Source of the DNA: Persicitalea sp963803495
Lineage (GTDB): Bacteria; Bacteroidota; Bacteroidia; Cytophagales; Spirosomataceae
Assembly: GCA_963803495.1 (NCBI GenBank)
Contig: CAWDMP010000002.1
Coordinates: 2,852,001-2,916,000, forward strand
Reading direction: 5' to 3'
Length of the DNA: 64,000 bases
The position numbers were made by a program, and so were the translations under genes. Below, in pieces: positions 8,450 to 16,656 of the stretch (the first letter of the stretch is position 1; each line of letters starts with the position of its first letter). The notes under the pieces are model-generated. The model did not search any database. It saw only the letters and a list, made by a program, of their open reading frames with translations, and was not told where the DNA came from.

Positions 8450-8845
8450 TTTTATGTTCGATTTAGTTAACGTAGAGCCGTGTATCTATATTGTACCTCC
8501 TTTTGTTTGGTGAATGTATGAAAGAGTGGATTCGTCTTGTACTGGTATGTAAAACAATGGTCAAAGTAATATGTTTAACAACTGTTTTGCAAACATTTAT
8601 TTAGCTTCCAGAAAAAAACTTGATGTTAACTTCCGTTGACACTTGCAACTACGCAATAAGAAATCATTTCGTTGCGTAGACTGTCCCATTTTTTTTCGTA
8701 TAGCCATTCAGTGAAAAAATAGAACTTATCTGCTGTGCTCTTCGAGTGGTAAAACTTTGCCGGGTTTAAAATAGTTCGATGTCGATACAGCATTTATCAT
8801 ACCAATATAATATTTTTGCCCTTCTCAATCAGTTAAACATCAACT
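8450..8845. other. 396-bp gene-free divergent region
   Basis: This AT-rich spacer lies between the ECF sigma gene (minus) and the ferredoxin gene (plus). No open frame of note was found on either strand. It holds a hairpin of 8-bp arms CTACGCAA/TTGCGTAG (8649-8656 and 8672-8679), followed after 9 nt by a run of eight T. This could end a small plus-strand RNA, but no start for one was recognised. A TAnnTTTG element precedes the ferredoxin gene. Confidence 0.6.
8811..8818 (+). promoter_or_regulatory. Candidate -7 element (TATTTTTG) for the ferredoxin gene
   Basis: It matches the Bacteroidota -7 consensus TAnnTTTG, 27 bp before the ATG. No clear TTG is found 19 bp upstream, so only the -7 half supports it. 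Confidence 0.4.
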
Positions 8846-9151
8846 ATGAAGTACCAAAAACACGTATTTGTCTGCACTAACCAGAAAGCCGAAGGTAAAA
8901 AATGCTGTAGCGAGTCCCACGGCACCGAACTGGTAGAAGCATTCAAGCAAGCTATGAAAGATCGTGGCCTGCTACCCGCAATGCGCGCGCAGCGTACAGG
9001 TTGTCTCGATGTCTGTGGCAAAGGACCGGCGTTGGCTGTGTATCCCGACGGTACCATATACGGTAATGTTCAGCTTTCGGATGTCGAGGAGATCGTAGAG
9101 AGTCATTTGGTCAATGGCCAACCCGTCGAAAGGCTGAAACTGGATTTCTAG
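8846..9151 (+). CDS. Thioredoxin-like [2Fe-2S] ferredoxin domain protein
   Basis: A 101-residue protein of the (2Fe-2S) ferredoxin family related to NuoE and Aquifex-type ferredoxins. Cluster ligands are readable as C10, one of C20/C21, and C53 with C57 in GCLDVCGKGP. The ending VYPDGTIYGNVQ...DVEEIVESHL is typical of the family. It would be a small cytoplasmic electron carrier. The partner enzyme is not evident from the neighbours; the Kai operon begins about 200 bp downstream with its own probable promoter. Confidence 0.85.
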   Translation: MKYQKHVFVCTNQKAEGKKCCSESHGTELVEAFKQAMKDRGLLPAMRAQRTGCLDVCGKGPALAVYPDGTIYGNVQLSDVEEIVESHLVNGQPVERLKLDF

Positions 9152-9353
9152 GCCCCGAACCACGAGATCGACTTTTACCTACTGAGATCTAAGAAGGGGA
9201 GCGGCCGTAAATAAATACATATATAAAAAAAAACCTTTAATTTCGCCATCCCAAAAGGCCGCTCCATCTTTGCACGAAGTACCACTGTGTTCTGGTATTC
9301 TTGCCGGGTTCGAGCCATAGAACCGCCCGAATAATAGATACCAGCCCCATTTC

Positions 9354-9749
9354 ATGAGTATTGCGCACACTGTTTTCTTGGTAGACGATGATCAGGACGA
9401 TCGTTTCTTTCTTCGGCAAGCTATCCGGGAGGCGGGTGCCCTGGTGGATATTGTCGAGGCCGAGAACGGCCTGGAACTGCTCGCGCTCGTTCAGCGCAAA
9501 GTTTATGGCCGCGTGCTGATCCTGCTGGACATGAACATGCCCAAGATGAATGGGTTGGAAACCATCGCCGCCCTGCGGGCCGACCCCAGCACGGCGGCCT
9601 TCCCGGTCGTGATGATCTCCACCTCCTCTAACCCGACGCTGATCGAGACCGCCTACCAGGCGGGAGTCGACAGCTTCATCACCAAGCCCAGCTCATTGGA
9701 GGGCTTCACCACCCTCAGCCACCAATTGCTCCAACGCTTTTTATCCTGA
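9354..9749 (+). CDS. Single-domain response regulator of the Kai operon
   Basis: A 131-residue CheY-like receiver with no output domain. The acidic pocket is DDDQDD (11-16), the phospho-acceptor is D59 in LLDMNMPKMNG, the switch Ser is in VVMIST and the conserved Lys is in FITKPSS. It resembles Rcp1-type regulators. It is the first gene before kaiC (56 bp) and on the same strand as the operon's own histidine kinase, so it is the natural phosphorelay partner. It would act by protein contact and not by DNA binding. Confidence 0.88.
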   Translation: MSIAHTVFLVDDDQDDRFFLRQAIREAGALVDIVEAENGLELLALVQRKVYGRVLILLDMNMPKMNGLETIAALRADPSTAAFPVVMISTSSNPTLIETAYQAGVDSFITKPSSLEGFTTLSHQLLQRFLS

Positions 9750-9805
9750 CTCGCACAGGACGATAAAGCGCCCCTTTGAATTCCTGTTACCTCGTTACCC
9801 CACCG

Positions 9806-11500
9806 ATGCAAAGCACTACCTCCAAAAACGCGCTACCCAAAGCTCCTTCCGGCATCAGAGGACTGGACGAAATCACCGAAGGCGGCCTGCCCGAAGGACG
9901 GCCCACCCTGATCTGCGGATCGGCCGGATCGGGTAAGACGCTGTTTTCGATGGAGTTTTTGGTACGCGGCGCCGTGGACTACGACGAGGCGGGGGTATTT
10001 ATGGCTTTCGAAGAGAAAACCGACGAGCTGACGGTAAACGTCGCCTCGCTGGGTTTCGATTTGGAAAAACTACAGGCCGAGAATAAGATCAAGCTCGACC
10101 ACGTGCAGGTGGAACGTAGCGAAATCGAAGAAACGGGCGAATACGATCTGGACGGTCTCTTCATCCGCCTCGGCCACGCCATAGACACTATTGGAGCCAA
10201 GCGCGTGGTACTCGATACCATCGAGAGCCTGTTTTCCGGCCTGACCAACATAGCCATTTTGCGCGCTGAATTACGGCGGCTCTTCGAGTGGTTGAAAAAT
10301 AGAGGCGTCACGACCATCATAACGGGCGAAAAAGGCGATGGCACACTGACCCGGCAGGGTCTGGAGGAGTACGTTTCGGACTGTGTCATCATGCTCGATC
10401 ACAGAGTCAACAACAAAATATCGACGCGGCTGCTGCGAATCGTCAAGTACCGGGGCTCGGTCCATGGTACCAACGAGTACCCTTTCCTGATCGACGCCGA
10501 AGGCATATCGATCCTGCCCGTCACCTCCCTCACACTCCGGCACGAGGTTTCGGACGCCCGCGTTTCTTCCGGCATTCCCAGCCTCGACAAGATGCTGGGC
10601 GGCAAGGGTTTTTTCCGGGGGAGTAGCATACTGGTATCGGGCACGGCAGGTACCGGAAAAACAAGCATCGGTGGCTGCTTTGCCGACTCGGCCTGTCGCG
10701 GAGGCAAACGTTGCCTGTACTTCGCCTTCGAGGAGTCGCCTGCGCAAATCATTCGCAACATGCGCTCGATCGGTATGGATTTGCAGGCACATGTGGATGC
10801 CGGCAGGCTCAAATTCCAGGCTGCCCGGCCCACGTTACACGGATTGGAAATGCACTTGGTGACCATCCATAAGGTCGTGAATCAGTTCAAACCCGAAGTG
10901 GTCGTGCTGGATCCGATCACCAATCTGGTGACGGTCGGGTCGGTGAGTGAGGTCAAGAGCGTTTTGATCCGGCTGATCGATTTTTTGCAAAGCCTGGACA
11001 TCACCGTCATGTTCACCGCCCTTTCATTGAAGAAGGGGATCAGTGAGCAGACCGACGAGCATGTGTCATCCCTGGTGGATGTCTGGCTGCTGGTCCGCGA
11101 TATCGAGTCGAACGGTGAGCGCAACCGCGGTCTCTACGTGATGAAATCGCGCGGCATGAAGCACTCCAATCAGGTGCGGGAGTTCGTAATCTCAGACGAA
11201 GGCCTCGATCTGGTGGATGTATACCTCGGCCCCGAGGGCGTCCTGATCGGATCGGCCCGCAAAGCGCAACAGCTCCTGGAAGAGGCCGACCTTGCGCTCT
11301 ACGACCATGCCGTCTCGCGCAAGGACCGTGAAATAGAACGCAAGAAAAGAATATTGGAGGCCAAGATCGCGGGCCTGAATGAAGAGTTCGATTCTACACG
11401 TGAGGAACTCAGCAAAACCCAGGTAGAAGAAAAGCTCCGCAGGGAGGTGATAGGGAAAAACCGAGACGAGATGATCAAAAGCCGGGACAAGGAGGGATGA
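9806..11500 (+). CDS. kaiC: KaiC-type double-domain ATPase/autokinase
   Basis: A 564-residue KaiC with two RecA-like domains. CI has Walker A GSAGSGKT (38-45) and the glutamate pair in AFEEKTDEL. CII has GTAGTGKT (279-286) and AFEESPAQ. The CII phosphorylation loop reads T416-D-E-H-V-S421-S422, aligning with T426, S431 and T432 of Synechococcus KaiC, so both main phospho-acceptor positions stay phosphorylatable. The CII motif YVMKSRGMKHS is the ATP-site loop. After about residue 480 comes a charged coiled-coil tail of about 80 residues, unlike the short KaiA-binding tail of Synechococcus. No KaiA gene is present. The start is ATG 9806; an upstream in-frame start at 9776 is less likely. Confidence 0.93.
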   Translation: MQSTTSKNALPKAPSGIRGLDEITEGGLPEGRPTLICGSAGSGKTLFSMEFLVRGAVDYDEAGVFMAFEEKTDELTVNVASLGFDLEKLQAENKIKLDHVQVERSEIEETGEYDLDGLFIRLGHAIDTIGAKRVVLDTIESLFSGLTNIAILRAELRRLFEWLKNRGVTTIITGEKGDGTLTRQGLEEYVSDCVIMLDHRVNNKISTRLLRIVKYRGSVHGTNEYPFLIDAEGISILPVTSLTLRHEVSDARVSSGIPSLDKMLGGKGFFRGSSILVSGTAGTGKTSIGGCFADSACRGGKRCLYFAFEESPAQIIRNMRSIGMDLQAHVDAGRLKFQAARPTLHGLEMHLVTIHKVVNQFKPEVVVLDPITNLVTVGSVSEVKSVLIRLIDFLQSLDITVMFTALSLKKGISEQTDEHVSSLVDVWLLVRDIESNGERNRGLYVMKSRGMKHSNQVREFVISDEGLDLVDVYLGPEGVLIGSARKAQQLLEEADLALYDHAVSRKDREIERKKRILEAKIAGLNEEFDSTREELSKTQVEEKLRREVIGKNRDEMIKSRDKEG

Positions 11501-11582
11501 TGGGTTTTCGAATCGACGAGTTCAAAACTTCTCACTACTCATACATACCTCTCCTGAAAACAATAACCAAGCAAAGAAAACG

Positions 11583-11885
11583 ATGGAACAGGACGACGAT
11601 GAAATATGGGAATTGAGGCTTTATATCGCTGGCAAAACGGTCAAGTCGGTGACTGCGCTTAAAAATCTCAAAAAGTATTGCGAAACCCACCTGAAGGATA
11701 AGTACACGATCGAGGTGATCGACTTGCTGGTGCAGCCGCAACTCGCCGAGGGTGACCAGATTCTGGCCATTCCGACGCTGGTCAAGAAGGTGCCTGAGCC
11801 CATTCGCAAGATCATCGGCGACCTTTCTAACGAAGAGAAGGTATTGGTCGGCCTGAACATACGTCCCGTTAAGCAATTGGAATGA
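11583..11885 (+). CDS. kaiB: KaiB, first copy
   Basis: A 100-residue KaiB with near-canonical sequence: LRLYIAGKT, VIDLLVQPQLAEGDQILAIPTL and PEPIRKIIGDLSNEEKVLVGL. These cover the fold-switch region and the prolines that govern it in cyanobacterial KaiB. In its fold-switched form KaiB binds the CI ring of KaiC and drives it through the cycle. It starts 83 bp after kaiC, and its stop overlaps the start of the second kaiB gene (ATGA), indicating coupled translation. Confidence 0.93.
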   Translation: MEQDDDEIWELRLYIAGKTVKSVTALKNLKKYCETHLKDKYTIEVIDLLVQPQLAEGDQILAIPTLVKKVPEPIRKIIGDLSNEEKVLVGLNIRPVKQLE

Positions 11886-12205
11886 ACGACCCGATGGACG
11901 CGCTGCTGAAAGACGAGGACGCCGACCGAAACTACGTGTTGCGGCTGTTCATAGCGGGTGTGTCGGTCAATTCCCGGCGGGCTGTGGTCAACCTGAGGAC
12001 ACTTTGCGAACAAGTTTTGAAAGACCGGTACTCGCTCGAAATCATCGACGTTTACCAGCAGAAGGAACTGGCCGAACAAGAGCAACTCGTCGCCCTGCCG
12101 CTGTTGGTAAAGTACTTGCCGCTGCCCGAGCGTCGCATGGTCGGTGACATGTCCGACACCAACAAGGTACTGAGCGGCCTGGGGCTTCCAACCAAAACTT
12201 TATGA
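11882..12205 (+). CDS. KaiB-like protein, second diverged copy
   Basis: A 107-residue KaiB paralogue with an acidic N-terminal extension of about 15 residues. LRLFIAGVSV and the final MVGDMSDTNKVLSGL are kept, but the fold-switch segment is altered (ALPLLVKYLPLPERR where the first copy has AIPTLVKKVPEPIRK). It overlaps both neighbours by 4 nt (ATGA), so kaiB, this gene and the kinase are translated as a unit. It could be a stable thioredoxin-fold partner that links KaiC to the kinase, replacing the KaiB-like sensor domain of SasA. That role is inference. Confidence 0.88.
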   Translation: MNDPMDALLKDEDADRNYVLRLFIAGVSVNSRRAVVNLRTLCEQVLKDRYSLEIIDVYQQKELAEQEQLVALPLLVKYLPLPERRMVGDMSDTNKVLSGLGLPTKTL

Positions 12206-13461
12206 ATAATCCGCGTACGCCTGAAGACATCCTGAAAGAAAACGAAGAGCTCCGTTGGCGCCTGGAGGAGGCTACCGATACAATCGAGGCGATCCGAACC
12301 GGACAGGTGGACGCACTGGTAGTGAAGGGGCCCGACAATGCGCATCAGCTCTATACCCTAAAAACCGCCGACCAAAATTACCGGGTGTTTATCGAGAAGA
12401 TGAATGAGGGGGCCGTCACACTCAACCGGGAAGGGTTGATCGTGTATTGCAACTCCATGTTTGCGACAATGATCGACCAATCGTTGTCAGAAATTATCGG
12501 TGTAAGTTTCGAGTCGATCGTGCCGCCCGAGTGCCTGACCGAGTATCAGGAGGCGTTCGAACGTAGCTGGAAAGAAGATACCAAGACCGAAATTTCTCTG
12601 CTCAGCGGTAACGTACGCGTGCCCTGCCAGCTATCGGTCACGACCCTGCAGCTTGACGAAGGACCGGCGCTCAGCGTTTTGATCACCGACCTCACGTTTC
12701 AAAAAGAAACGCAGCAGCTCCTGAAGGCCAAGAACAAATCGCTCGCGGCGGTCAATGCCGAGCTCGAAACCAGTAACCATGATCTGCAGCAGTTTGCCTC
12801 GATCGCCTCGCACGATCTGCAAGAGCCGCTGCGAAAAATCCTGATTTTCTCCACCATGCTCCGTGGCAAGCAGGAGCTAAACGGCCAGAGCAGTATATTT
12901 CTGGAAAAAATAATTACGTCATCGGAACGAATGCGGGCCATGATCGAGGACATACTGCACTACTCCCGGCTCGCCAAGAACGATAAAGGCAATGATTTCG
13001 AGCAGACCGACCTGGGGATGGTCGTCGCGGAGGTACTTGAAGATTACGAACTTTTGATCAAGGAAAAGAACGTAACGGTTCTGGTCGAGGCGCTACCCAA
13101 AGTCGAAACCCAACGGAGCCAGATCAAGCAGGTTTTCCAGAACCTGATCAGCAACGCGATCAAATTCAGTCATCCTGAACGCGCGCCTGTCATTCGTATT
13201 TCCAGTTGTGAAGTACAAAGCAGTAGCCCCAGAGCGCATTGTATCACGATTCAGGACAACGGCATTGGTTTTGATGAAGAGTATAAGGATAAAATATTTT
13301 TGTTGTTCGAACGGCTTAACACCAAGGACAAATTCGTAGGCTCGGGCATCGGCCTGGCCATCACCAAAAAAATCATCGACCGGCACAACGGTACCATCTC
13401 CGCCACCAGCCAACCCGGCGAAGGAGCCAGTTTTGCCATAACCTTACCCGTCCGGCAGTAG
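12202..13461 (+). CDS. PAS-domain sensor histidine kinase of the Kai operon
   Basis: A 419-residue soluble kinase. An N-terminal segment (ENEELRWRLEEATDTIEAIR, then GQVDALVV) is predicted coiled coil, followed by a PAS domain (about 60-170), a short coiled coil, a HisKA dimerisation domain with H204 in ASHDLQEPLRK, and a HATPase domain with N (NLISNAIKFS), G1 (DNGIGF) and G2 (GSGIGLAI) boxes. No membrane segment is present. It lacks the N-terminal KaiB-like domain of SasA. The gene overlaps the second kaiB by 4 nt. It likely passes KaiC state to the receiver at 9354. Confidence 0.93.
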   Translation: MNNPRTPEDILKENEELRWRLEEATDTIEAIRTGQVDALVVKGPDNAHQLYTLKTADQNYRVFIEKMNEGAVTLNREGLIVYCNSMFATMIDQSLSEIIGVSFESIVPPECLTEYQEAFERSWKEDTKTEISLLSGNVRVPCQLSVTTLQLDEGPALSVLITDLTFQKETQQLLKAKNKSLAAVNAELETSNHDLQQFASIASHDLQEPLRKILIFSTMLRGKQELNGQSSIFLEKIITSSERMRAMIEDILHYSRLAKNDKGNDFEQTDLGMVVAEVLEDYELLIKEKNVTVLVEALPKVETQRSQIKQVFQNLISNAIKFSHPERAPVIRISSCEVQSSSPRAHCITIQDNGIGFDEEYKDKIFLLFERLNTKDKFVGSGIGLAITKKIIDRHNGTISATSQPGEGASFAITLPVRQ

Positions 13462-13516
13462 TTAATGTTTAGGGTTTAAAGTTTAATTGTTTAATAATCT
13501 GAAAATCAGTATTTTT

Positions 13517-13572
13517 CAACCCTTCAACCCTTCAACCCTTCAACCCTTCAACCCTTCAACCCTTCAACCCTT
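13517..13572. repeat. Octamer tandem repeat (CAACCCTT x7)
   Basis: Seven perfect CAACCCTT units end 5 bp before the GTG start of yjjG. The preceding stretch 13465-13495 is made of GTTTAA-type words. The array occupies the place of a ribosome-binding region, so unit number could affect translation of yjjG. Confidence 0.95.
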
Positions 13573-13577
13573 TTCCC

Positions 13578-14273
13578 GTGAAATACCGCCATCTTTTCTT
13601 CGACCTCGATCACACGCTTTGGGATTTTGAGCGGAGTTCGGGCGAATGCCTCACGGAAGTTTACCACAGTTTTGGGATTGCCGACTTAGGCATCGAGTCG
13701 CTGGACGACTTCATCGCCACCTATCTGCGTATCAACTACCAGCTATGGCGCGAACTGGAACGGGGCGAGATTCCCCACGGCCACATCCGCGAGCAGCGCT
13801 TCCGGCGGGTTCTGGAAAAATTCGGGGTACACGCCAAGGTGGACTTCGTCCCGATGGAAACAGCCTACATGGAGATGCTTCCCACCAAATCGTACCTCAT
13901 CGACGGTGCACTGGAAGTACTCGACTACGCCCGCGACCAGGGCTACACGCTTCACGTGCTCACCAACGGCTTCGATGAAGTACAGGGCCGAAAAATGCAG
14001 AGCGCGGGTATTTACGACTATTTTGTGCAGGTTGTTACCAACGAAAAAGCCCAGTCGCGCAAGCCCGACCGCGGTATATTCCAATACGCGCTGGAATGCA
14101 GCGGCGCCAACCGCGCCGAGGCGCTCATGATCGGCGACAACTGGGAAGCCGACATCCTGGGTGCGAAGCGATTCGGGATGAATACGGTATATTACAATCC
14201 CGCCGGGAATACCTTCGATGAGCGACCCACGCACGACATCCGTCACCTTCGGGAGCTGATGGAAATCTTATAA
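13578..14273 (+). CDS. yjjG: YjjG-family pyrimidine nucleotidase (HAD superfamily)
   Basis: A 231-residue HAD phosphatase. Motif I is FFDLDHTLWDF (residues 7-17), the motif II region is HVLTNGF, the motif III Lys lies in KAQSRKPDRGIF, and motif IV is MIGDNWEADI. The HTLWDF signature and the helical cap are those of YjjG, a house-cleaning nucleotidase acting on pyrimidine nucleoside monophosphates including non-canonical ones. The start is GTG 13578, giving MKYRHLFFDLDHT. It is followed after 13 bp by the FAD oxidoreductase gene, perhaps in one transcript. Confidence 0.9.
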   Translation: MKYRHLFFDLDHTLWDFERSSGECLTEVYHSFGIADLGIESLDDFIATYLRINYQLWRELERGEIPHGHIREQRFRRVLEKFGVHAKVDFVPMETAYMEMLPTKSYLIDGALEVLDYARDQGYTLHVLTNGFDEVQGRKMQSAGIYDYFVQVVTNEKAQSRKPDRGIFQYALECSGANRAEALMIGDNWEADILGAKRFGMNTVYYNPAGNTFDERPTHDIRHLRELMEIL

Positions 14274-14286
14274 ATACCCTTTCTCT

Positions 14287-16329
14287 ATGAAGTGCCTTTT
14301 TCTACCAATATTTCTTTTTCTAAGCCTGATAGCGCCTTCGGTTTTCGCCCAGAAGACCTACGACATCTGCGTCTACGGCGGTACTTCGGCGGGCGTCATT
14401 GCGGCCTACACGGCCAAAATGCAAGGTAAATCGGTGCTGCTGATCGAACCTACCAGGCGCCTCGGTGGGCTTAGTTCGGGTGGATTGGGCCAGACCGACA
14501 TTGGCAACAAGTACGCCATCACGGGCGTGGCGCGCGACTTTTACCGGCGCATCGGGCAGCACTACGGGAAGTTTGAACAATGGACCTTCGAGCCGCATGT
14601 TGCGCTGAATCTTTTCAAGGAGTACATTGACAAAGCGCAGGTCGAAGTACTGTATGACTACCGGCTCTCTTCGGTCGATAAACAGAAGGGCGTGATTCGG
14701 GAGATTGTAGTGGAAAATTCCGTCTACCCCGAACCTAAAACCAACCGCACCATCCGGGCCAAAGTGTACCTCGACTGTACCTACGAAGGCGACCTGATGG
14801 CCAAGTCGGGCGTTAGCTATATGGTAGGAAGGGAGGATAACGCGCGCTACGGCGAAACCTGGAACGGCGTGCAGATGCTCGACAAGCACCAGTTCCCGAA
14901 GGGAATCAGCCCGTACAAAATTCCTGACGACCCCAAGAGCGGTCTGCTGTGGGGAATCAGTACCGACAAACTACTGCCCAACGGCACGGGCGACCGCAGC
15001 GTACAGGCCTACAACTTCCGCATCTGCCTCACGAGTGATCCAGCCAACCAGATCCCGATCACCCGCCCCGCCCGCTACGACTCCACAAAGTACGAACTGC
15101 TGCTGCGCCAGGTCGCCATTGAAAAGCCCGAGCACATCAACTGGGGCGTGTTGCACATCGCCGATATGCCCAACCACAAAACCGACATCAACAACAAAGG
15201 CGGCCTCTCCACCGATATGATCGGCGCGAACTACGACTACCCCGAGGCCGACTATGACACCCGGCAGCAAATCGTGCAAGACCATATCGACTACACCAAG
15301 GGATTTCTGTACTTCGTGGGCCATGATCCGCGGATGCCCGCGCACTTGCGAAAGCAGATGTTGGAATGGGGGTACCCTAAGGATGAGTACCCGGACAACG
15401 ACCACTTTTCGCCCCAGCTTTACGTCCGCGAGGCGCGGCGCATGGTGGGTGAGTACGTCATGACGCAGCGCAACTGCGAGGGCGAGGAAGTGGCCCCGGA
15501 TGCCATCGCGCTGGCGGCTTACAGCATGGATTCGCACAACGCCCAGCGGCTGATGGTACCCGACCCCGCTACGGGCAGAATGATGGTCCAGAACGAGGGC
15601 GACGTGCAGGTACACGGCTTCGGGCCGTACCCGATCAGCTACCGCGCCCTCACGCCCTCACGCACCGAATGCACCAATTTGCTGGTACCCGTGGCCCACT
15701 CGGCCAGCCACATTGCCTACGGTTCCATCAGGATGGAGCCGGTCTTTATGGCGCTCGGGCAGGCGGCGGCTACGGCGGCGGTACTGGCGGTGAACACCAA
15801 TTCGGCAGTACAGGAAATCAGCGTTCCGGCTTTGCAAGCCAGGCTAAAAAGCGACCCGCTGGCCGACGGCAGCACGCCCGAAATACTGCTCGACAACGAC
15901 GTGACGCCCCAGGCTGTGAAACTCACCGGTACCTGGCGCACCGAAAAGGGGGGCGGCAAGTACGCCGCCTCGCAATTAGTGGATGACTCGAAAGGAAAGG
16001 GAAAAAATACGGTACGGTACACGCCTGACGTTCCGAAAGATGGCCAATATGCCGTATATGTTTTTAATCCGTACCCCGGTGCGGGTGGCGTAAATCCCGC
16101 GCACTACGATGGCAAAACCACCGGGAAAGCCACCAGCACCCAATTGAAGATCAAAGCCGGCCAACGTACCGAAGCCGTCGCGCTCGCCAGCCAAACGCAG
16201 GTGAACGAATGGATCGCCGCCGGTACCTACGATTTTGTGAAAGGACAGGGAAATTTCGTGGAAATAACCAATCAGGGCGCGGACGGGACGGTCGTGGCCG
16301 ATGCTGTGCTACTCGTGCCGGTGAAGTAG
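14287..16329 (+). CDS. Secreted FAD-dependent oxidoreductase with C-terminal golvesin-like domain
   Basis: A 680-residue exported flavoprotein. A signal peptide (MKCLFLPIFLFLSLIAPSVFAQ) precedes the FAD-binding motif VYGGTSAGVIAAYTA and the LGGLSSGGLGQTD loop of the FAD_oxidored family, often labelled xanthan lyase in Bacteroidota. Residues about 545-680 form a golvesin/Xly-CBD-like beta domain (GTWRTEKGGGKYAAS... VADAVLLVPVK). The substrate is unknown, probably a carbohydrate or glycan part in the periplasm. The last 25 bp, including the stop, are duplicated 610 bp downstream (see the direct repeat entries). Confidence 0.85.
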   Translation: MKCLFLPIFLFLSLIAPSVFAQKTYDICVYGGTSAGVIAAYTAKMQGKSVLLIEPTRRLGGLSSGGLGQTDIGNKYAITGVARDFYRRIGQHYGKFEQWTFEPHVALNLFKEYIDKAQVEVLYDYRLSSVDKQKGVIREIVVENSVYPEPKTNRTIRAKVYLDCTYEGDLMAKSGVSYMVGREDNARYGETWNGVQMLDKHQFPKGISPYKIPDDPKSGLLWGISTDKLLPNGTGDRSVQAYNFRICLTSDPANQIPITRPARYDSTKYELLLRQVAIEKPEHINWGVLHIADMPNHKTDINNKGGLSTDMIGANYDYPEADYDTRQQIVQDHIDYTKGFLYFVGHDPRMPAHLRKQMLEWGYPKDEYPDNDHFSPQLYVREARRMVGEYVMTQRNCEGEEVAPDAIALAAYSMDSHNAQRLMVPDPATGRMMVQNEGDVQVHGFGPYPISYRALTPSRTECTNLLVPVAHSASHIAYGSIRMEPVFMALGQAAATAAVLAVNTNSAVQEISVPALQARLKSDPLADGSTPEILLDNDVTPQAVKLTGTWRTEKGGGKYAASQLVDDSKGKGKNTVRYTPDVPKDGQYAVYVFNPYPGAGGVNPAHYDGKTTGKATSTQLKIKAGQRTEAVALASQTQVNEWIAAGTYDFVKGQGNFVEITNQGADGTVVADAVLLVPVK

Positions 16330-16330
16330 C
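16306..16330. repeat. 25-bp direct repeat, left copy
   Basis: Exact match to 16941-16965. It forms the last codons and the TAG of the FAD oxidoreductase gene. The pair brackets the YefM-YoeB module. Confidence 0.95.
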
Positions 16331-16350
16331 AGAACGCGACAATCTGGTAT

Positions 16351-16380
16351 TTGTGGTTCGGAAAAATGTACTTAGTTTTG
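16351..16380 (+). promoter_or_regulatory. Promoter of yefM-yoeB
   Basis: TTG at 16351-16353, then exactly 19 bp, then TAGTTTTG at 16373-16380. This is a full match to the Bacteroidota consensus TTG-N19-TAnnTTTG. Transcription would begin near 16386, about 15 nt before the yefM ATG. Confidence 0.8.
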
Positions 16381-16399
16381 TACAAAAAAACGTACAAAA
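16367..16399. promoter_or_regulatory. Operator palindromes over the yefM promoter
   Basis: TTTTGTACAAAA (16376-16387) is a perfect 12-bp palindrome on the -7 element and start site. Two more GTAC cores lie beside it: ATGTACTT (16367-16374) and CGTACAAAA (16391-16399). In E. coli the YefM-YoeB complex binds palindromes with the core TGTACA, so autoregulation by the same core is likely here. Confidence 0.75.
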
Positions 16400-16401
16400 T
16401 A

Positions 16402-16656
16402 ATGTTGACGACCACCATTTCAGATTTCAGAAAAGACATTAAAAGCTACTTCGACCGGGTTACGCTCAATTTTGAAACGCTTATCATCAATCGGGGCAAG
16501 GACAACGGAGTAGTGATCATGTCGCTGGCCGAGTATAACTCGCTTCGTGCTACCCAACACGAACTTTCTTCTCAAGTCAACGAGGCCCGCCTGGACTCAG
16601 CCATAGCCAAGCTCAGGACGGGTCAGGGTTTTAGTAAGAAGCTTCTTAAAGAATGA
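16402..16656 (+). CDS. yefM: YefM-type antitoxin
   Basis: An 84-residue Phd/YefM antitoxin starting at ATG 16402 (MLTTTISDFRKDIKSYFDRV). An in-frame TTG at 16351 would lie inside the promoter and is rejected. The N-terminal half is the DNA-binding dimer domain (IINRGKDNGVVIMSLAEYNSL) and the C-terminal half (about 50-84) is the flexible toxin-wrapping segment. It neutralises YoeB and represses its own promoter with it. The stop overlaps the yoeB start (ATGA). Confidence 0.92.
   Translation: MLTTTISDFRKDIKSYFDRVTLNFETLIINRGKDNGVVIMSLAEYNSLRATQHELSSQVNEARLDSAIAKLRTGQGFSKKLLKE

Noticed and set aside
14971..15615. 214-residue minus-strand frame inside the FAD oxidoreductase
   Set aside because: An antisense His/Val-rich shadow produced by GC-rich codon use.
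16351..16401. TTG start for YefM at 16351
   Set aside because: This TTG is the -33 element of the promoter; ATG 16402 gives the normal antitoxin length.
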